From NCBI RefSeq assembly GCF_030997045.1, contig NZ_CP116899.1:5313579-5377578 (forward strand): a DNA stretch of 64,000 nucleotides, given 5' to 3'. Shown one piece after another: positions 35,465 through 44,754 of this stretch. The translations under genes were made by a program, and so were the position numbers. Numbering within the stretch: position 1 is the stretch's first letter; each line of letters starts with the position of its first letter. Source of the DNA: Microbulbifer sp. TB1203. Its GTDB lineage: Bacteria > Pseudomonadota > Gammaproteobacteria > Pseudomonadales > Cellvibrionaceae. The notes beneath the pieces are model-generated. The model had not been told where the DNA came from and did not search any database. It was given only the letters and a program-made list of their open reading frames with translations.

Positions 35465-36970
35465 ATGACCGAGCCGGGCATTTCTGTCAAATCCGAGAGA
35501 GGCGCTTTGCCCAACCACGGCGCGAATGGAGAACGGCGCGTGTTGGGGCGGCTGCAGCTCATGGCAGCGTCATTCGCGCTCCTGACAGGCAGCTGGAACG
35601 CGCCGGCGCTGGCACAAGAGGAGTTGATTGTCTACCCGCCTCCGGCGCCGCCGGTTTTCTATTCACACCTCAACGATGATTTCACCGTGCGGGTACGCAA
35701 ACCCGGCGGGACCTGGCAAGACCTGTATGAATACAATGTGATGGTCGACCTGGACAAGCCGCAGGCCGCGACCATGGTCCGCTTCGATATGGACGGACCG
35801 GTAGAGGTGTCCGTACGCAAGAACAACGGCGATTTTCGCAATGTGCAGGTGCGGCCGCTGGCTGCGGGTATTGAAGCGAAGATCGGCCGTCTCGGCCACA
35901 CCGCCACGTTTACCATCGATCAGCCGCGCAAGTTGTCCGTCGAATTCGATGGCGACCGGCTCCACAATCTTCATGTCATGGCCAACCCCATCGAGACGCA
36001 AAGGCCGGATCCGGAGAGCCCCGACGTTATCTGGTTTGGTCCCGGCGTGCATGAATTGCCGGAAGGGCAGGAAAGCTTTCGTATCCCCTCGAACACAACG
36101 GTCTACCTGGAAGCCGGCGCGCTGTTGCGCGGCCCCATACTCCTAGATCAGGTGGAGAATGTGAAAATTCTCGGCCGGGGTATGCTCGACAGGCCCGATC
36201 GGGGGTTCGAGGTCACCTTTTCCAAGAACATCCTTATCGACGGGCCGACAGTGCTCAATCCCAAGCACTATACGGTGTTCTGCGGCCAGTCCGAGAAGCT
36301 GGCCATCCGCAACCTGAAAACCTTCAGCGCCGACAAATGGTCCGATGGCCTGGATTTTATGAGCTGCTCCGACGTGGAGGTGGACGACGCCTTCCTGCGC
36401 ACCTCGGACGACAGTATTGCCATCTACGGACACCGCTGGAAATTCTACGGAGATGCGCGGAATTACCGCGTTACCAATTCGGTTTTGTGGGCGGACGTAG
36501 CACATCCCATCAATATCGGCCTGCACGGTAATGCCGAGGAAGGCAGTGACGGTGAGGTGATCGAAGACCTGGTGTTCCGCAATATTGACATCCTCCAGCA
36601 TGATGAGGACGACCCCAATTACCAGGGGGCGATGGCGGTCAGTAACAGCGATCGAAACCTGGTGCGCAATGTGCTCTTTGAAGATATTCGGGTCGAGGAT
36701 TTCCAGGAGGGCCAGCTGCTCAATCTGCGCGTCGTTTTCAACGAAAAATACAGCGGAGCACCTGGGCACGGAATCGAAAATGTAACTTTCCGAAACGTCA
36801 ATTACGCCGGCCCCAACATGCATACATCGATCGTGGCTGGCTATGACGAGGAGCGCGCTGTCCGCGGCCTGTTGTTTGAGAACCTGAGAATCAACGGGCG
36901 CAAGATGCGCAGCGCGGCTCAGGCGAACCTGGGCCTGGGCGACCATGTTTTCGATGTGAGGTTTCGGTGA
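35465..36970 (+). CDS. GH28-like beta-helix glycosidase, copy 2
   Basis: 501 residues, same length and architecture as the copy at 33492, with most residues shared. Differences cluster in the signal peptide and the helix C-terminus, where HPINIGLHG, DDPNYQG and LGLGDHVF replace the copy 1 equivalents. A block of about 200 bases after the signal peptide (from 35622) is identical to copy 1 (from 33649), while flanks diverge, pointing to recent gene conversion. The catalytic-type SDGLDF and SDDSIAIYGH motifs are intact. It is the last gene before receptor 2 and has its own operator. Confidence 0.75.
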   Translation: MTEPGISVKSERGALPNHGANGERRVLGRLQLMAASFALLTGSWNAPALAQEELIVYPPPAPPVFYSHLNDDFTVRVRKPGGTWQDLYEYNVMVDLDKPQAATMVRFDMDGPVEVSVRKNNGDFRNVQVRPLAAGIEAKIGRLGHTATFTIDQPRKLSVEFDGDRLHNLHVMANPIETQRPDPESPDVIWFGPGVHELPEGQESFRIPSNTTVYLEAGALLRGPILLDQVENVKILGRGMLDRPDRGFEVTFSKNILIDGPTVLNPKHYTVFCGQSEKLAIRNLKTFSADKWSDGLDFMSCSDVEVDDAFLRTSDDSIAIYGHRWKFYGDARNYRVTNSVLWADVAHPINIGLHGNAEEGSDGEVIEDLVFRNIDILQHDEDDPNYQGAMAVSNSDRNLVRNVLFEDIRVEDFQEGQLLNLRVVFNEKYSGAPGHGIENVTFRNVNYAGPNMHTSIVAGYDEERAVRGLLFENLRINGRKMRSAAQANLGLGDHVFDVRFR

Positions 36971-37364
36971 TTGCTCATGGGGGCAGAGCTGAGACTGCAG
37001 AAATAAATTTGGTCGTAAAAAAAAGTTGCTAATTGATGTATCGTGAGTTAAGGTCATATTATAATATAAATATGCTGTAATAGAGTTATAAGAAAGGCGT
37101 TCCGAGCGGCAGCGGTCACTGTCGCTTCCTGAGGCTCTGAAAGCCGATTGCGATCCCAGTGAGATGGGAAATTTAAATGCCGGTTTTGTTAACGATAACA
37201 GCTATTTCAACAATTTGAGCCGAAGTGCCGAATCTTTGCCCCCCGGGCAAAAAGGCTGGGTCAATAAAACGCGGACGCCGCTACGGGCGTTCCTATAACT
37301 TTCTGTTCGCCTCCGGCGAGCACCCCCGCTGTTCACCACAAGAAGACGATGAGGAGATAGCAAA
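36971..37364. other. Gap before receptor 2
   Basis: AT-rich at 37010-37090, then the operator at 37188. No gene seen. Confidence 0.5.
37188..37199. promoter_or_regulatory. LacI-type operator upstream of TonB receptor 2
   Basis: GTTAACGATAAC, identical to the operator at 26473. It lies 165 bases before the receptor start, in a flanking context like that of 33406. Confidence 0.7.
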
Positions 37365-40277
37365 ATGATAATAAAGTACAAAAAACTCTCCGCCGCTATT
37401 GCGGCCTACACCTCGCTAATGGCGATGTCGGCGACGACCTTCGCCCAGGAAGCGGTTTCCGAGGACGAGAAGGATCCGGCGCAGTTGGAGGAGGTTACGG
37501 TTACCGGAATGCGCCAGAGCCTTGAGACTTCCGTGGCCATCAAGAAAAACACGATGGAGATCGTCGATTCCATCACCGCCGAGGACATCGGCAAGCTGCC
37601 CGACCCGAACGTGGCCGAAACCCTCACCCGCATTCCCGGCGTCCAGGGCTACCGCTACGGTGGCGAAGGCGCCTCTCCGTTCGGCGAGGGCAGTGGCTTG
37701 ACCATCCGGGGACTCTCGGGGCAGACGGCCTCGCGGGTGGACGGGCGGGCCTATTTCACTGCCGGCGGTCGCGAATTCAATATCGAAGGGGCGATCCCGG
37801 GCATGATCGCCGGCGTCGATGTGTACAAGAACCCGTCGGCCGAGCATATCGAGGGCGGCATCGGCGGCCTGGTCAATATCAAGACGCGAAAGCCGCTGGA
37901 TTTCGACGAGCGTACTTTCAACGTCGCGGTTTCGAACCGCTACAACGATTTATCCGAAGGTAACAGTCCGGAGTTTTTTGGTCTGTATGCCGATCGCTGG
38001 CAGACAGACTTTGGCGAGATGGGCCTGATGATCGCCGGCAACTATCAGGAGAGCCACAACCGTTCGGACTCCGATCCCGTCTTTGCCCGCGGGCCGCAAT
38101 TGCGCCGCGCCATTAGCGCCGACAGCGCCGAATACGCTGACTTGGTTACTGCCGGTGAAGTGGATGCGGCCTACCTGGGGCGCTCGGATATTAGCTATTT
38201 GACCGAAGCGAACTACGCGGACTATAGCGAAGAGGAAAGAGCAAACCTGATTACCGCACTGGGCCAGACCAAACAGGCTTTCCAGGAGGATATCAACCGG
38301 GTGCGCAAGGGCGCGAATGTGACCTTCGAGTGGCGCCCCAGCGACACGCTCGAGCTCTATGCGACGGCCAACTACAACTATTACCTGTACGATCAGGAAT
38401 ATCGCTTCATGGTCTTTGGTAGCGGTATTGGTGGTGATAGTCGCTACGTCCAGGACCTGAGCACCGTCGACTACACGTTTGACGAAGGTTTCATGAACCG
38501 CAACAGCAACGGCGGCGCCAACGAGCTGGTGGCCGGACAGAGGCTGGCCGGCGGAACCTTCCTGAACACGAGTCTGGAGACCTGGGGCGGGCACGAAGAC
38601 CACCCGTATGAAACCTGGAATACTGCTTTCGGTGGTGAGTGGCAAGCCACGGAGAAGCTGGACGTGAAATTCGATGTGTCGTACATCCAGGCCACTCAGG
38701 AGGCAGACAACCGCAAGGTCGCATTCGTTCCGCGCTCGGGCGTGACCTGGGACGTTACCCGCACCCTGATGAAGGAGCCCCATCGCCTGGACATCTCCGG
38801 TCCCGATTTGAGTGATCCTTCCAACTTCGTCGTCAGGTACTTTGACAATAACCGAAATCAGAAGTGGGAGGATGACGGCTGGGCGACGCAAGTCGACTTT
38901 AAATACCAAATGGACCTGCCGCTGATTGAAGACATTAAGTTCGGCGCCCGTTATGCGACCCAGTCGGCCAGTTTCAGAAACTTCTCTTATTGGGGCAAGC
39001 CGATATCCACCGATGGCGAATGGCTGACGGAAGATCAGTCCAACGCCGTTTCGGCGGACTCTCTGGCGGGCCTGCTGGACACCTCGCCGACCAACTGGCT
39101 GGACGACCGGGCGGGCTACAGCGGCGGCTACGTGGTCTACGACCCCAGGAAGCTGGAAGGCAACCGTGTGCGTAACCTCTTCCCGCAGGCGGGTATTCCC
39201 TTGGACGGCGAGCAAGAAGAGCACCTGCTTGACCGCCGCTATTCCGAAGAAGAGAGTCTTGCCGCTTATTTCATGGTCGACTTCGCCTACGGCGACATCA
39301 TCAAGGGGAACGTCGGTGCGCGCGTGGTGCAGACCGATCTGTACGCGCGGGCCATGATCGTCGACCCGAACGACGAAATCGTGCCCAACGAGGATGGCAC
39401 CTCCTACCTCGATGTGCTGCCGTCGTTGAATGTGACTGGCTATATCGACGAGGACACTCTGGTTCGGTTCGGTTACGCCAAGGGCATTACCCGCCCCAGC
39501 CTGTCGGCTCTCAACCCCGTCGTTCGTGTCGACCAAGAAACCGGTATGGGCTCGGTGGGCAATCCCGATCTGCGTCCTCTCAAGGCGAACAGCTTCGACG
39601 TGTCGCTGGAGAAATACTTCTCGGGTGCGAATTACGTTTCGCTCGGCTTGTTCTATAAGGATATCGACGGCTTCTTCAACAGCGAGAGTACCTGTCAGAG
39701 CATATCGGCCTTCCCGACCCACAGATCTCCCGACAACAACTGCCCGGCCAACCAGTACAATGTCTCGCGTACGATCAACGCCGAGAAGGGTATGGCGCGG
39801 GGCGTGGAGCTGGCCTTCCAGACCTTCTTCGACTATGACTTCCTTCCGCAAGCGCTGCACAACTTCGGGGTTTCGGGTTCCTACACCATTCTGGATACCG
39901 AAAACCCGGTCAAGATGAACGACGAGATCGTCGAAATGCCCATGCCCTTCCAGTCGGACACCAGCTGGTCGTTGTCGGGCATGTACGAGGATGATTTCAT
40001 GTCGGCCCGTGTGGTCTACACCTACCGTTCCGAGTTCGCGAATAACAACGACGCGTGGCCGAGCTGGGGGGTTTATACGGAGGGCTATGGCATCCTGGAT
40101 GCGTCGATGAACTTCAATCTCACCGAAGACCTGGCCCTGTCGGTAAACGCGTCGAACCTGACCAACGAGGCGCCGGACCGTTACGCGGGCGATCCGAGGG
40201 ATTACGATTCGAACTTCCTCATTCAGCACTTTGTTAACGGCCGAGTCTTCGGAGCGGGCCTGCGCTACAGCTTCTGA
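37365..40277 (+). CDS. TonB-dependent outer-membrane receptor, carbohydrate type
   Basis: 970 residues. Signal peptide ends near TTFAQ, with GATGAGGAG upstream of the ATG. TonB-box-like EEVTVTGMRQS, plug with DIGKLPDPNVAETLTRIPGV and LTIRGLSG, and a long barrel ending GAGLRYSF with the terminal aromatic typical of outer-membrane proteins. It belongs to the same large carbohydrate-associated class as receptor 1 but is a distant paralogue. The operator at 37188 ties its expression to the GH28-like and GH43 genes, so it probably imports their products. Terminator at 40305. Confidence 0.93.
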   Translation: MIIKYKKLSAAIAAYTSLMAMSATTFAQEAVSEDEKDPAQLEEVTVTGMRQSLETSVAIKKNTMEIVDSITAEDIGKLPDPNVAETLTRIPGVQGYRYGGEGASPFGEGSGLTIRGLSGQTASRVDGRAYFTAGGREFNIEGAIPGMIAGVDVYKNPSAEHIEGGIGGLVNIKTRKPLDFDERTFNVAVSNRYNDLSEGNSPEFFGLYADRWQTDFGEMGLMIAGNYQESHNRSDSDPVFARGPQLRRAISADSAEYADLVTAGEVDAAYLGRSDISYLTEANYADYSEEERANLITALGQTKQAFQEDINRVRKGANVTFEWRPSDTLELYATANYNYYLYDQEYRFMVFGSGIGGDSRYVQDLSTVDYTFDEGFMNRNSNGGANELVAGQRLAGGTFLNTSLETWGGHEDHPYETWNTAFGGEWQATEKLDVKFDVSYIQATQEADNRKVAFVPRSGVTWDVTRTLMKEPHRLDISGPDLSDPSNFVVRYFDNNRNQKWEDDGWATQVDFKYQMDLPLIEDIKFGARYATQSASFRNFSYWGKPISTDGEWLTEDQSNAVSADSLAGLLDTSPTNWLDDRAGYSGGYVVYDPRKLEGNRVRNLFPQAGIPLDGEQEEHLLDRRYSEEESLAAYFMVDFAYGDIIKGNVGARVVQTDLYARAMIVDPNDEIVPNEDGTSYLDVLPSLNVTGYIDEDTLVRFGYAKGITRPSLSALNPVVRVDQETGMGSVGNPDLRPLKANSFDVSLEKYFSGANYVSLGLFYKDIDGFFNSESTCQSISAFPTHRSPDNNCPANQYNVSRTINAEKGMARGVELAFQTFFDYDFLPQALHNFGVSGSYTILDTENPVKMNDEIVEMPMPFQSDTSWSLSGMYEDDFMSARVVYTYRSEFANNNDAWPSWGVYTEGYGILDASMNFNLTEDLALSVNASNLTNEAPDRYAGDPRDYDSNFLIQHFVNGRVFGAGLRYSF

Positions 40278-40304
40278 CCTTGCTGTACAGTCTCTCTCCT
40301 TGAT

Positions 40305-40330
40305 GGGCGCCCGAGTGGCGCCCCTTTTTC
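40305..40330 (+). terminator. Rho-independent terminator after receptor 2
   Basis: GGGCGCC, a five-base loop, GGCGCCC, then C and five T. It starts 28 bases after the receptor stop. Confidence 0.85.
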
Positions 40331-40383
40331 CGTACTTCCACAGTGGGAAGACATGGGAGCAGTGACGGTGTTATTAACCCGGC

Positions 40384-40463
40384 AATCCAATGGCTCCTCC
40401 CGATCTATTGGATTGTCATCCACGAAATACTGACGCAGATGCATGGAACTGCGTATTTCGTGG
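40384..40463 (+). promoter_or_regulatory. Two consecutive hairpins before the mannose/uronate gene cluster
   Basis: AATCCAAT/ATTGGATT (40384-40414), then CCACGAAATAC/GTATTTCGTGG with inner GCAG/CTGC (40420-40463). They lie 100-180 bases before the next gene. This could be a leader structure or the remains of a repeat; no riboswitch class is recognised. Confidence 0.4.
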
Positions 40464-40564
40464 GCTAACGCCGGTCCGGGCCGGCGGCGGCACATCCGTG
40501 TGCCGCTATTAACCCGATATATTTCCGGGCTAAGAAATTATTTAACCAGAGCGTTGATTCACAG

Positions 40565-41749
40565 ATGGTTTTTTTTAAAGACAGAATATCAACGATCGAG
40601 GACACCGGTACGGCCGGCCTTGGTCGCAGGGCGGAACTGGCCCGCTCGTGGATGTTCGAAGCGTCTTTTCCCCTGTGGTCGGAAAATGGCGTAGCCGACG
40701 AGGGCGGTTTCTGGGAATCACTGGATTTGCAAGGGCGCCCGCTGGAAAACCCGGTTTCCCGCGTTCGCGTTCAGGCGAGGCAGGTATTCGTGTTTGCATT
40801 GGCGGCCGTGATGGGATGGCAGCCAAAGCGCTCGCTTGAACTCGTTCGCATCGGTCTGAGAAACTTACACCAAGCCTGCCGCAGGGAAGACGGTTTATAC
40901 GGTCGCACCGTCGACCTGAATTCGCGGGAATTATCGGACGATCGGGCGGACCTTTACGACAGCGCATTTGTTCTGTTGGCCCATGCCTGGGCCCTGCGCG
41001 CGGGCGCCGGAGCCGAAGCACTGACTGGGGGAATGGCGCTGAGCATGGCCATCGACCAGCGGCTGCGCTGCCTCAACAACCGGGGCCGCTATTTCGAGCG
41101 CCTGCCGGCAACTGATCGGGTGGAGCAGAACCCGCATATGCATCTGCTGGAGGCGTCACTGGCCTGGCATGAAGCGGCCCGGGATCAACGCTCCCTCCAG
41201 CGGAGCCAGGAACTGGTAGCGTTGATGGAGTCCCGGTTTGTCGACCGCGAACTGTCGGGCCTGCGGGAGGTATTTTCGGAGGACTGGGGACCGCACGAAG
41301 ACGACAGGTTCGAGGCGGGACATCAATACGAATGGGTCTGGCTGTTGCACGAGCACGGGCGTATTTGCAGTGAGCGGGTATCTTCTGTCGCACCTCTGCT
41401 CTATCGCAAGGGCCGTGAACTAACCCTGCCAAACGGTCGCATCTACTTGTCGCACGAGCTCAACGGCGACGTTCGGGAAATTGTTCACCGGTGCTGGGGG
41501 CTCACCGAGGCGCTGAAAGCCGAACTGGCTCTGGTTCGGGCTGGTGACACCGACAGAATTGCGACTGCGAATGCAGTTTTCGACCGTCTTTGGACGGACC
41601 ACATTCAGGGAGCGATTTCGGGAGGCTGGCTCGACCGGCTGGATTCCTCCGGAAAGCCCGTTTCCACCGATATGCCGGCGAGCACCGGCTATCACCTGCA
41701 TTTGGCTTTTTCGGAATTAATAGACGTTGTAAGGATTTTGAGCCGATGA
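40565..41749 (+). CDS. AGE-family sugar epimerase/isomerase (probable mannose isomerase)
   Basis: 394 residues, cytoplasmic, (alpha/alpha)6-barrel of the N-acylglucosamine-2-epimerase family: GGFWESLDLQGRP, RVRVQARQVFVFALA, PHMHLLEASLAW, GHQYEWVWLLHEH and GYHLHLAFSE carry the conserved His/Glu/Trp positions. Members include free D-mannose isomerases and mannobiose or glucose epimerases. The next gene is a fructokinase overlapping by four bases, so mannose to fructose to fructose-6-phosphate is the natural reading. The alternative is 2-epimerisation of another aldose. Confidence 0.85.
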   Translation: MVFFKDRISTIEDTGTAGLGRRAELARSWMFEASFPLWSENGVADEGGFWESLDLQGRPLENPVSRVRVQARQVFVFALAAVMGWQPKRSLELVRIGLRNLHQACRREDGLYGRTVDLNSRELSDDRADLYDSAFVLLAHAWALRAGAGAEALTGGMALSMAIDQRLRCLNNRGRYFERLPATDRVEQNPHMHLLEASLAWHEAARDQRSLQRSQELVALMESRFVDRELSGLREVFSEDWGPHEDDRFEAGHQYEWVWLLHEHGRICSERVSSVAPLLYRKGRELTLPNGRIYLSHELNGDVREIVHRCWGLTEALKAELALVRAGDTDRIATANAVFDRLWTDHIQGAISGGWLDRLDSSGKPVSTDMPASTGYHLHLAFSELIDVVRILSR

Positions 41750-42675
41750 GAGGGATAGAGTTGGGTAGGAAGAAATTGTTCGGCGGCATAGAAGGGGGCG
41801 GCACCAAGTTCAATTGTGTGATAGGCCCGTCACCGGAAGAAGTGTGGGCGAGAACCAGTTTCCCCACCACGACTCCGGAAGAGACGCTCACCCGGGCAAT
41901 TGGTTTTTTTCAGGAAGGGAAAGCCGAATACGGCATCCTGAGCGCGATCGGTGTGGCCAGCTTTGGCCCCGTCGACCTGAATCGGCACTCGCAACACTAC
42001 GGATATATTACCACGGCGCCGAAACCGAACTGGACTTACATCGATGTGGTGGGAAATATTACCCGCGCCTTGAATATTCCCGTGGCCTTCGACACTGATG
42101 TCAACTGTGCCACGCTGGCGGAGGGCGCTTTCGGTGCGGCGCGTGGATTGCGCAACTTCGTTTATGTAACCGTGGGCACGGGCATAGGCGCCGGGGTGGT
42201 GGCGGATGGGAGACTCGTCAATGGCGCCATGCATCCGGAAGTCGGCCATATGCTGTTGCCCCGGTTTGACGAGGACAACGATTTCCGTGGCAGCTGCGCA
42301 TTTCACGGTGACTGCCTGGAAGGTCTGGCCTCCGGGCCGGCGATCGAGGCCCGCTGGGGATGCAAGGGGCAGGACCTGCCGTCGGGTCATCCGGCCTGGG
42401 CACTACAGGCCCGCTACCTGGCGGCGATGTGTATCAACCTCACCCTGTGTTATGCACCGGAGCGAATTATTCTCGGCGGTGGAGTGATGTCCCAGAAGCA
42501 GCTGTTTGCGATGACTCGCACCGAGTTCAGCAAGCTGCTCAATGGCTACACCACCTTGCCGGCAGCGGCGGATCCGGACAATTATATAGTCCCGTCGGCG
42601 CTGGATGGCCACTCGGGCGAAGTGGGAGCCCTGATTGTGGCCGAAAAACTGTTTCAGCAGAGCGATAGTCAGTAA
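41746..42675 (+). CDS. ROK-family fructokinase
   Basis: 309 residues from ATG 41746, which overlaps the previous stop (ATGA). ATP-binding GGIEGGGTKF, catalytic region DTDVNCATLAEGAFGAA, GTGIGAGVV, and the zinc-binding ROK motif HPEVGHM with CAFHGDCLEGLASGPAIEAR. This pattern is that of bacterial ROK fructokinases (Mak/ScrK-like). It phosphorylates fructose, probably that produced by the coupled isomerase. KduI starts 12 bases downstream. Confidence 0.88.
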   Translation: MRGIELGRKKLFGGIEGGGTKFNCVIGPSPEEVWARTSFPTTTPEETLTRAIGFFQEGKAEYGILSAIGVASFGPVDLNRHSQHYGYITTAPKPNWTYIDVVGNITRALNIPVAFDTDVNCATLAEGAFGAARGLRNFVYVTVGTGIGAGVVADGRLVNGAMHPEVGHMLLPRFDEDNDFRGSCAFHGDCLEGLASGPAIEARWGCKGQDLPSGHPAWALQARYLAAMCINLTLCYAPERIILGGGVMSQKQLFAMTRTEFSKLLNGYTTLPAAADPDNYIVPSALDGHSGEVGALIVAEKLFQQSDSQ

Positions 42676-42687
42676 AGGAGACGCTCC

Positions 42688-43536
42688 GTGTTCAAGAAAA
42701 CCTATTATTCGACCCATCCAGAAATGATGGAGAGCGTGAGTAACGAAAAACTGCGCGAACGTCATTTGGTGACGGAGCTTTTTACACCCGACGAAATTTC
42801 GCTGAACTACACCCACGACGAGCGCATGGTCATAGGTGGCGCGGCACCGGTCGAGGGTGCATTAAAATTGCCCGGACAGACCGAACCGGCTTCAGCAGCG
42901 GGCAATCCGTTTCTCGAGCGCCGGGAACTGGGGGTGGTCAACGTCGGTGAAGGCCCGGGCCTTGTCGAGCTGGATGGCGAAACCTACGAAATGGCGCCGC
43001 AGGACGGCCTGTATGTGCCGATGGGAACAACAGACGTTGTATTTAAGTCCTTCAGCGCCGACAGCCCGGCCAAGTATTACCTGGTATCCACGCCCGCCCA
43101 CGCCCGCTACGAGGTGGCCCACATCAACGTAGCCCAGGCGGTACCGCTGGAGATGGGCTCGCTGGAGACGTCCAACGAGCGGGTAATCTACCAGTACATA
43201 GTTCCGAAAACCTGCAAATCCTGCCAGCTGCTGCTGGGGGTGACCATGTTGAAGCCGGGCAGCGTCTGGAACACCATGCCGCCGCACCTGCACGATCGGC
43301 GCTCAGAAGTGTATTTCTATTTCCAGCTCGGTGAAGACGGTCGGGTTTTCCACTTTATGGGCCAGGAAGATAAGCTGCGCCACATCGTTATGAAAAATAA
43401 CGAAGCGGTGATCTCACCGCCCTGGTCGATACATATGGGATCTGGAACCAGGAACTATGCGTTTATCTGGGCCATGGGCGGTGAAAATCTTGATTACACC
43501 GATTTGAATGTGCTGGATATTTGCCAGTTGAAATAG
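42688..43536 (+). CDS. kduI: 5-keto-4-deoxyuronate isomerase (KduI)
   Basis: 282 residues from GTG 42688, preceded by AAAGGAG. Cupin fold with zinc ligands His200, His202, Glu207 and His249 (MPPHLHDRRSEVYFYF; SIHMGSG), as in characterised KduI of the same length. It isomerises 4-deoxy-L-threo-5-hexosulose uronate, which forms spontaneously from the unsaturated uronate that lyases and GH88/GH105 release, to 2,5-diketo-3-deoxygluconate. It works with KduD, whose gene follows after a repeat insertion. Confidence 0.95.
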   Translation: MFKKTYYSTHPEMMESVSNEKLRERHLVTELFTPDEISLNYTHDERMVIGGAAPVEGALKLPGQTEPASAAGNPFLERRELGVVNVGEGPGLVELDGETYEMAPQDGLYVPMGTTDVVFKSFSADSPAKYYLVSTPAHARYEVAHINVAQAVPLEMGSLETSNERVIYQYIVPKTCKSCQLLLGVTMLKPGSVWNTMPPHLHDRRSEVYFYFQLGEDGRVFHFMGQEDKLRHIVMKNNEAVISPPWSIHMGSGTRNYAFIWAMGGENLDYTDLNVLDICQLK

Positions 43537-43587
43537 GCTCCGTTCCGGTGCGCACGGCGCACCCTACGGTATGGACCAGAATTAGGC

Positions 43588-43737
43588 GTAGGATGGGCAC
43601 AAACCGGCAGGATTGCCGGTTTGGACGCCGCAGGCGCCCGAAGGGCGAGCGCCATGGATGGCGTGAGTCAATGCGTAGCGTGCCCATCACCAGTGCTGGA
43701 AGATGGGCACGTCGCTGCGCTCCTTTGCCCATCCTAC
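43588..43737. repeat. Inverted-repeat element with GTAGGATGGGCA ends
   Basis: GTAGGATGGGCA and TGCCCATCCTAC are exact inverted termini 150 bases apart. A shorter relative is at 57622-57673. It fills the gap between kduI and kduD. Confidence 0.75.
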
Positions 43738-43761
43738 AAAGAGAAATTGAGTAAATTGACT

Positions 43762-44523
43762 ATGTCCACTTCCGCTTTCAGCCTGCAAGGAAAGGTCGCA
43801 CTGATCACCGGCGCCAATACCGGCTTGGGGCAGGGCATGGCGCTGGCGCTGGCGGAAGCCGGTGCGGATATCGCCCTGGTGGGGCGGTCGCATCCGACAG
43901 AGACGGTGGCCGGCATCGAAGCGGCGGGCCGCGGGTCGCATGTTATTAAAGCAGACCTGTCATCCGCCGAAGGTGTTGCCGAAATTGTGGCGGAGGCGGT
44001 AGAAACGCTCGGCAGCGTGGATATCCTGGTCAACAATGCCGGCATCATCCAGCGCAATGACTCCATCGATTTCACCTTCGAGGAATGGGACGCGGTGATG
44101 AACACCAACTTGCGCACGTTATTTTTTCTGTCCCAGGCGGCGGCGAAGCAGATGATCGCTTCCGGCCGCGGTGGCAAGATCATTAACATTGCCAGCATGC
44201 TGTCATTTCAGGGGGGAATCCGGGTGCCTTCTTACACCGCATCGAAAAGCGGCGTTATGGGCCTGACCAAGATCCTGGCCAACGAGTGGGCCCCCCATGG
44301 CATCAATGTGAACGCGATTGCGCCTGGCTATTTCGCCACCAACAACACCACCGCCCTGCGTGCGGACGAGGTGCGCAATGCGGAAATACTCGGCCGCATT
44401 CCGGCGGGGCGCTGGGGTGAGCCGGCAGACTTGGGCGGCGCCGCGGTATTCCTGGCCTCTTCCGCATCCGACTATGTGCAGGGGATCACCCTGCCGGTCG
44501 ACGGGGGCTGGTTGGCGCGATAG
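43762..44523 (+). CDS. kduD: 2-keto-3-deoxygluconate dehydrogenase (KduD)
   Basis: 253 residues from ATG 43762; the longer open frame upstream runs through the repeat. Classical SDR with TGANTGLG (17-24), NNAG (91-94), Ser145, Tyr158 and Lys162 (YTASKSG) and the KduD-like ending PVDGGWLAR. It reduces 2,5-diketo-3-deoxygluconate to 2-keto-3-deoxygluconate. The kinase and aldolase that complete the route are not in the window. Confidence 0.92.
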   Translation: MSTSAFSLQGKVALITGANTGLGQGMALALAEAGADIALVGRSHPTETVAGIEAAGRGSHVIKADLSSAEGVAEIVAEAVETLGSVDILVNNAGIIQRNDSIDFTFEEWDAVMNTNLRTLFFLSQAAAKQMIASGRGGKIINIASMLSFQGGIRVPSYTASKSGVMGLTKILANEWAPHGINVNAIAPGYFATNNTTALRADEVRNAEILGRIPAGRWGEPADLGGAAVFLASSASDYVQGITLPVDGGWLAR

Positions 44524-44562
44524 TGATGGTTGTAATGCTGCTGAGTTAAGACTTGGCACCAT

Positions 44563-44630
44563 GTAGGAGCCTGCTTGCAGGCGAATGGCTACGGAGCACT
44601 GTTCTTGTTCGCCTGCAAGCAGGCTCCTAC
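44563..44630. repeat. Dispersed palindrome, GTAGGAGCCTGCTTGCAGGCGAA family
   Basis: Exact inverted arms of 23 bases around a 22-base centre. It is nearly the same as 18851-18912. It lies in the kduD to transporter gap. Confidence 0.88.
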
Positions 44631-44754
44631 AAAGTGCGCACGGCGCAACCTACGTTTGAAAGACACAAAAAATATAATCAGGTCGAAAAAATAATAACCA
44701 AGCGGCGGTCTCTCTGGGAGACCGACCCTCAAGCGAAAATGAGAGGTAAGCCCC

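Noticed and set aside
37950..40229. 759-codon minus-strand open frame across receptor 2
   Set aside because: Antisense shadow of a well-supported TonB receptor.
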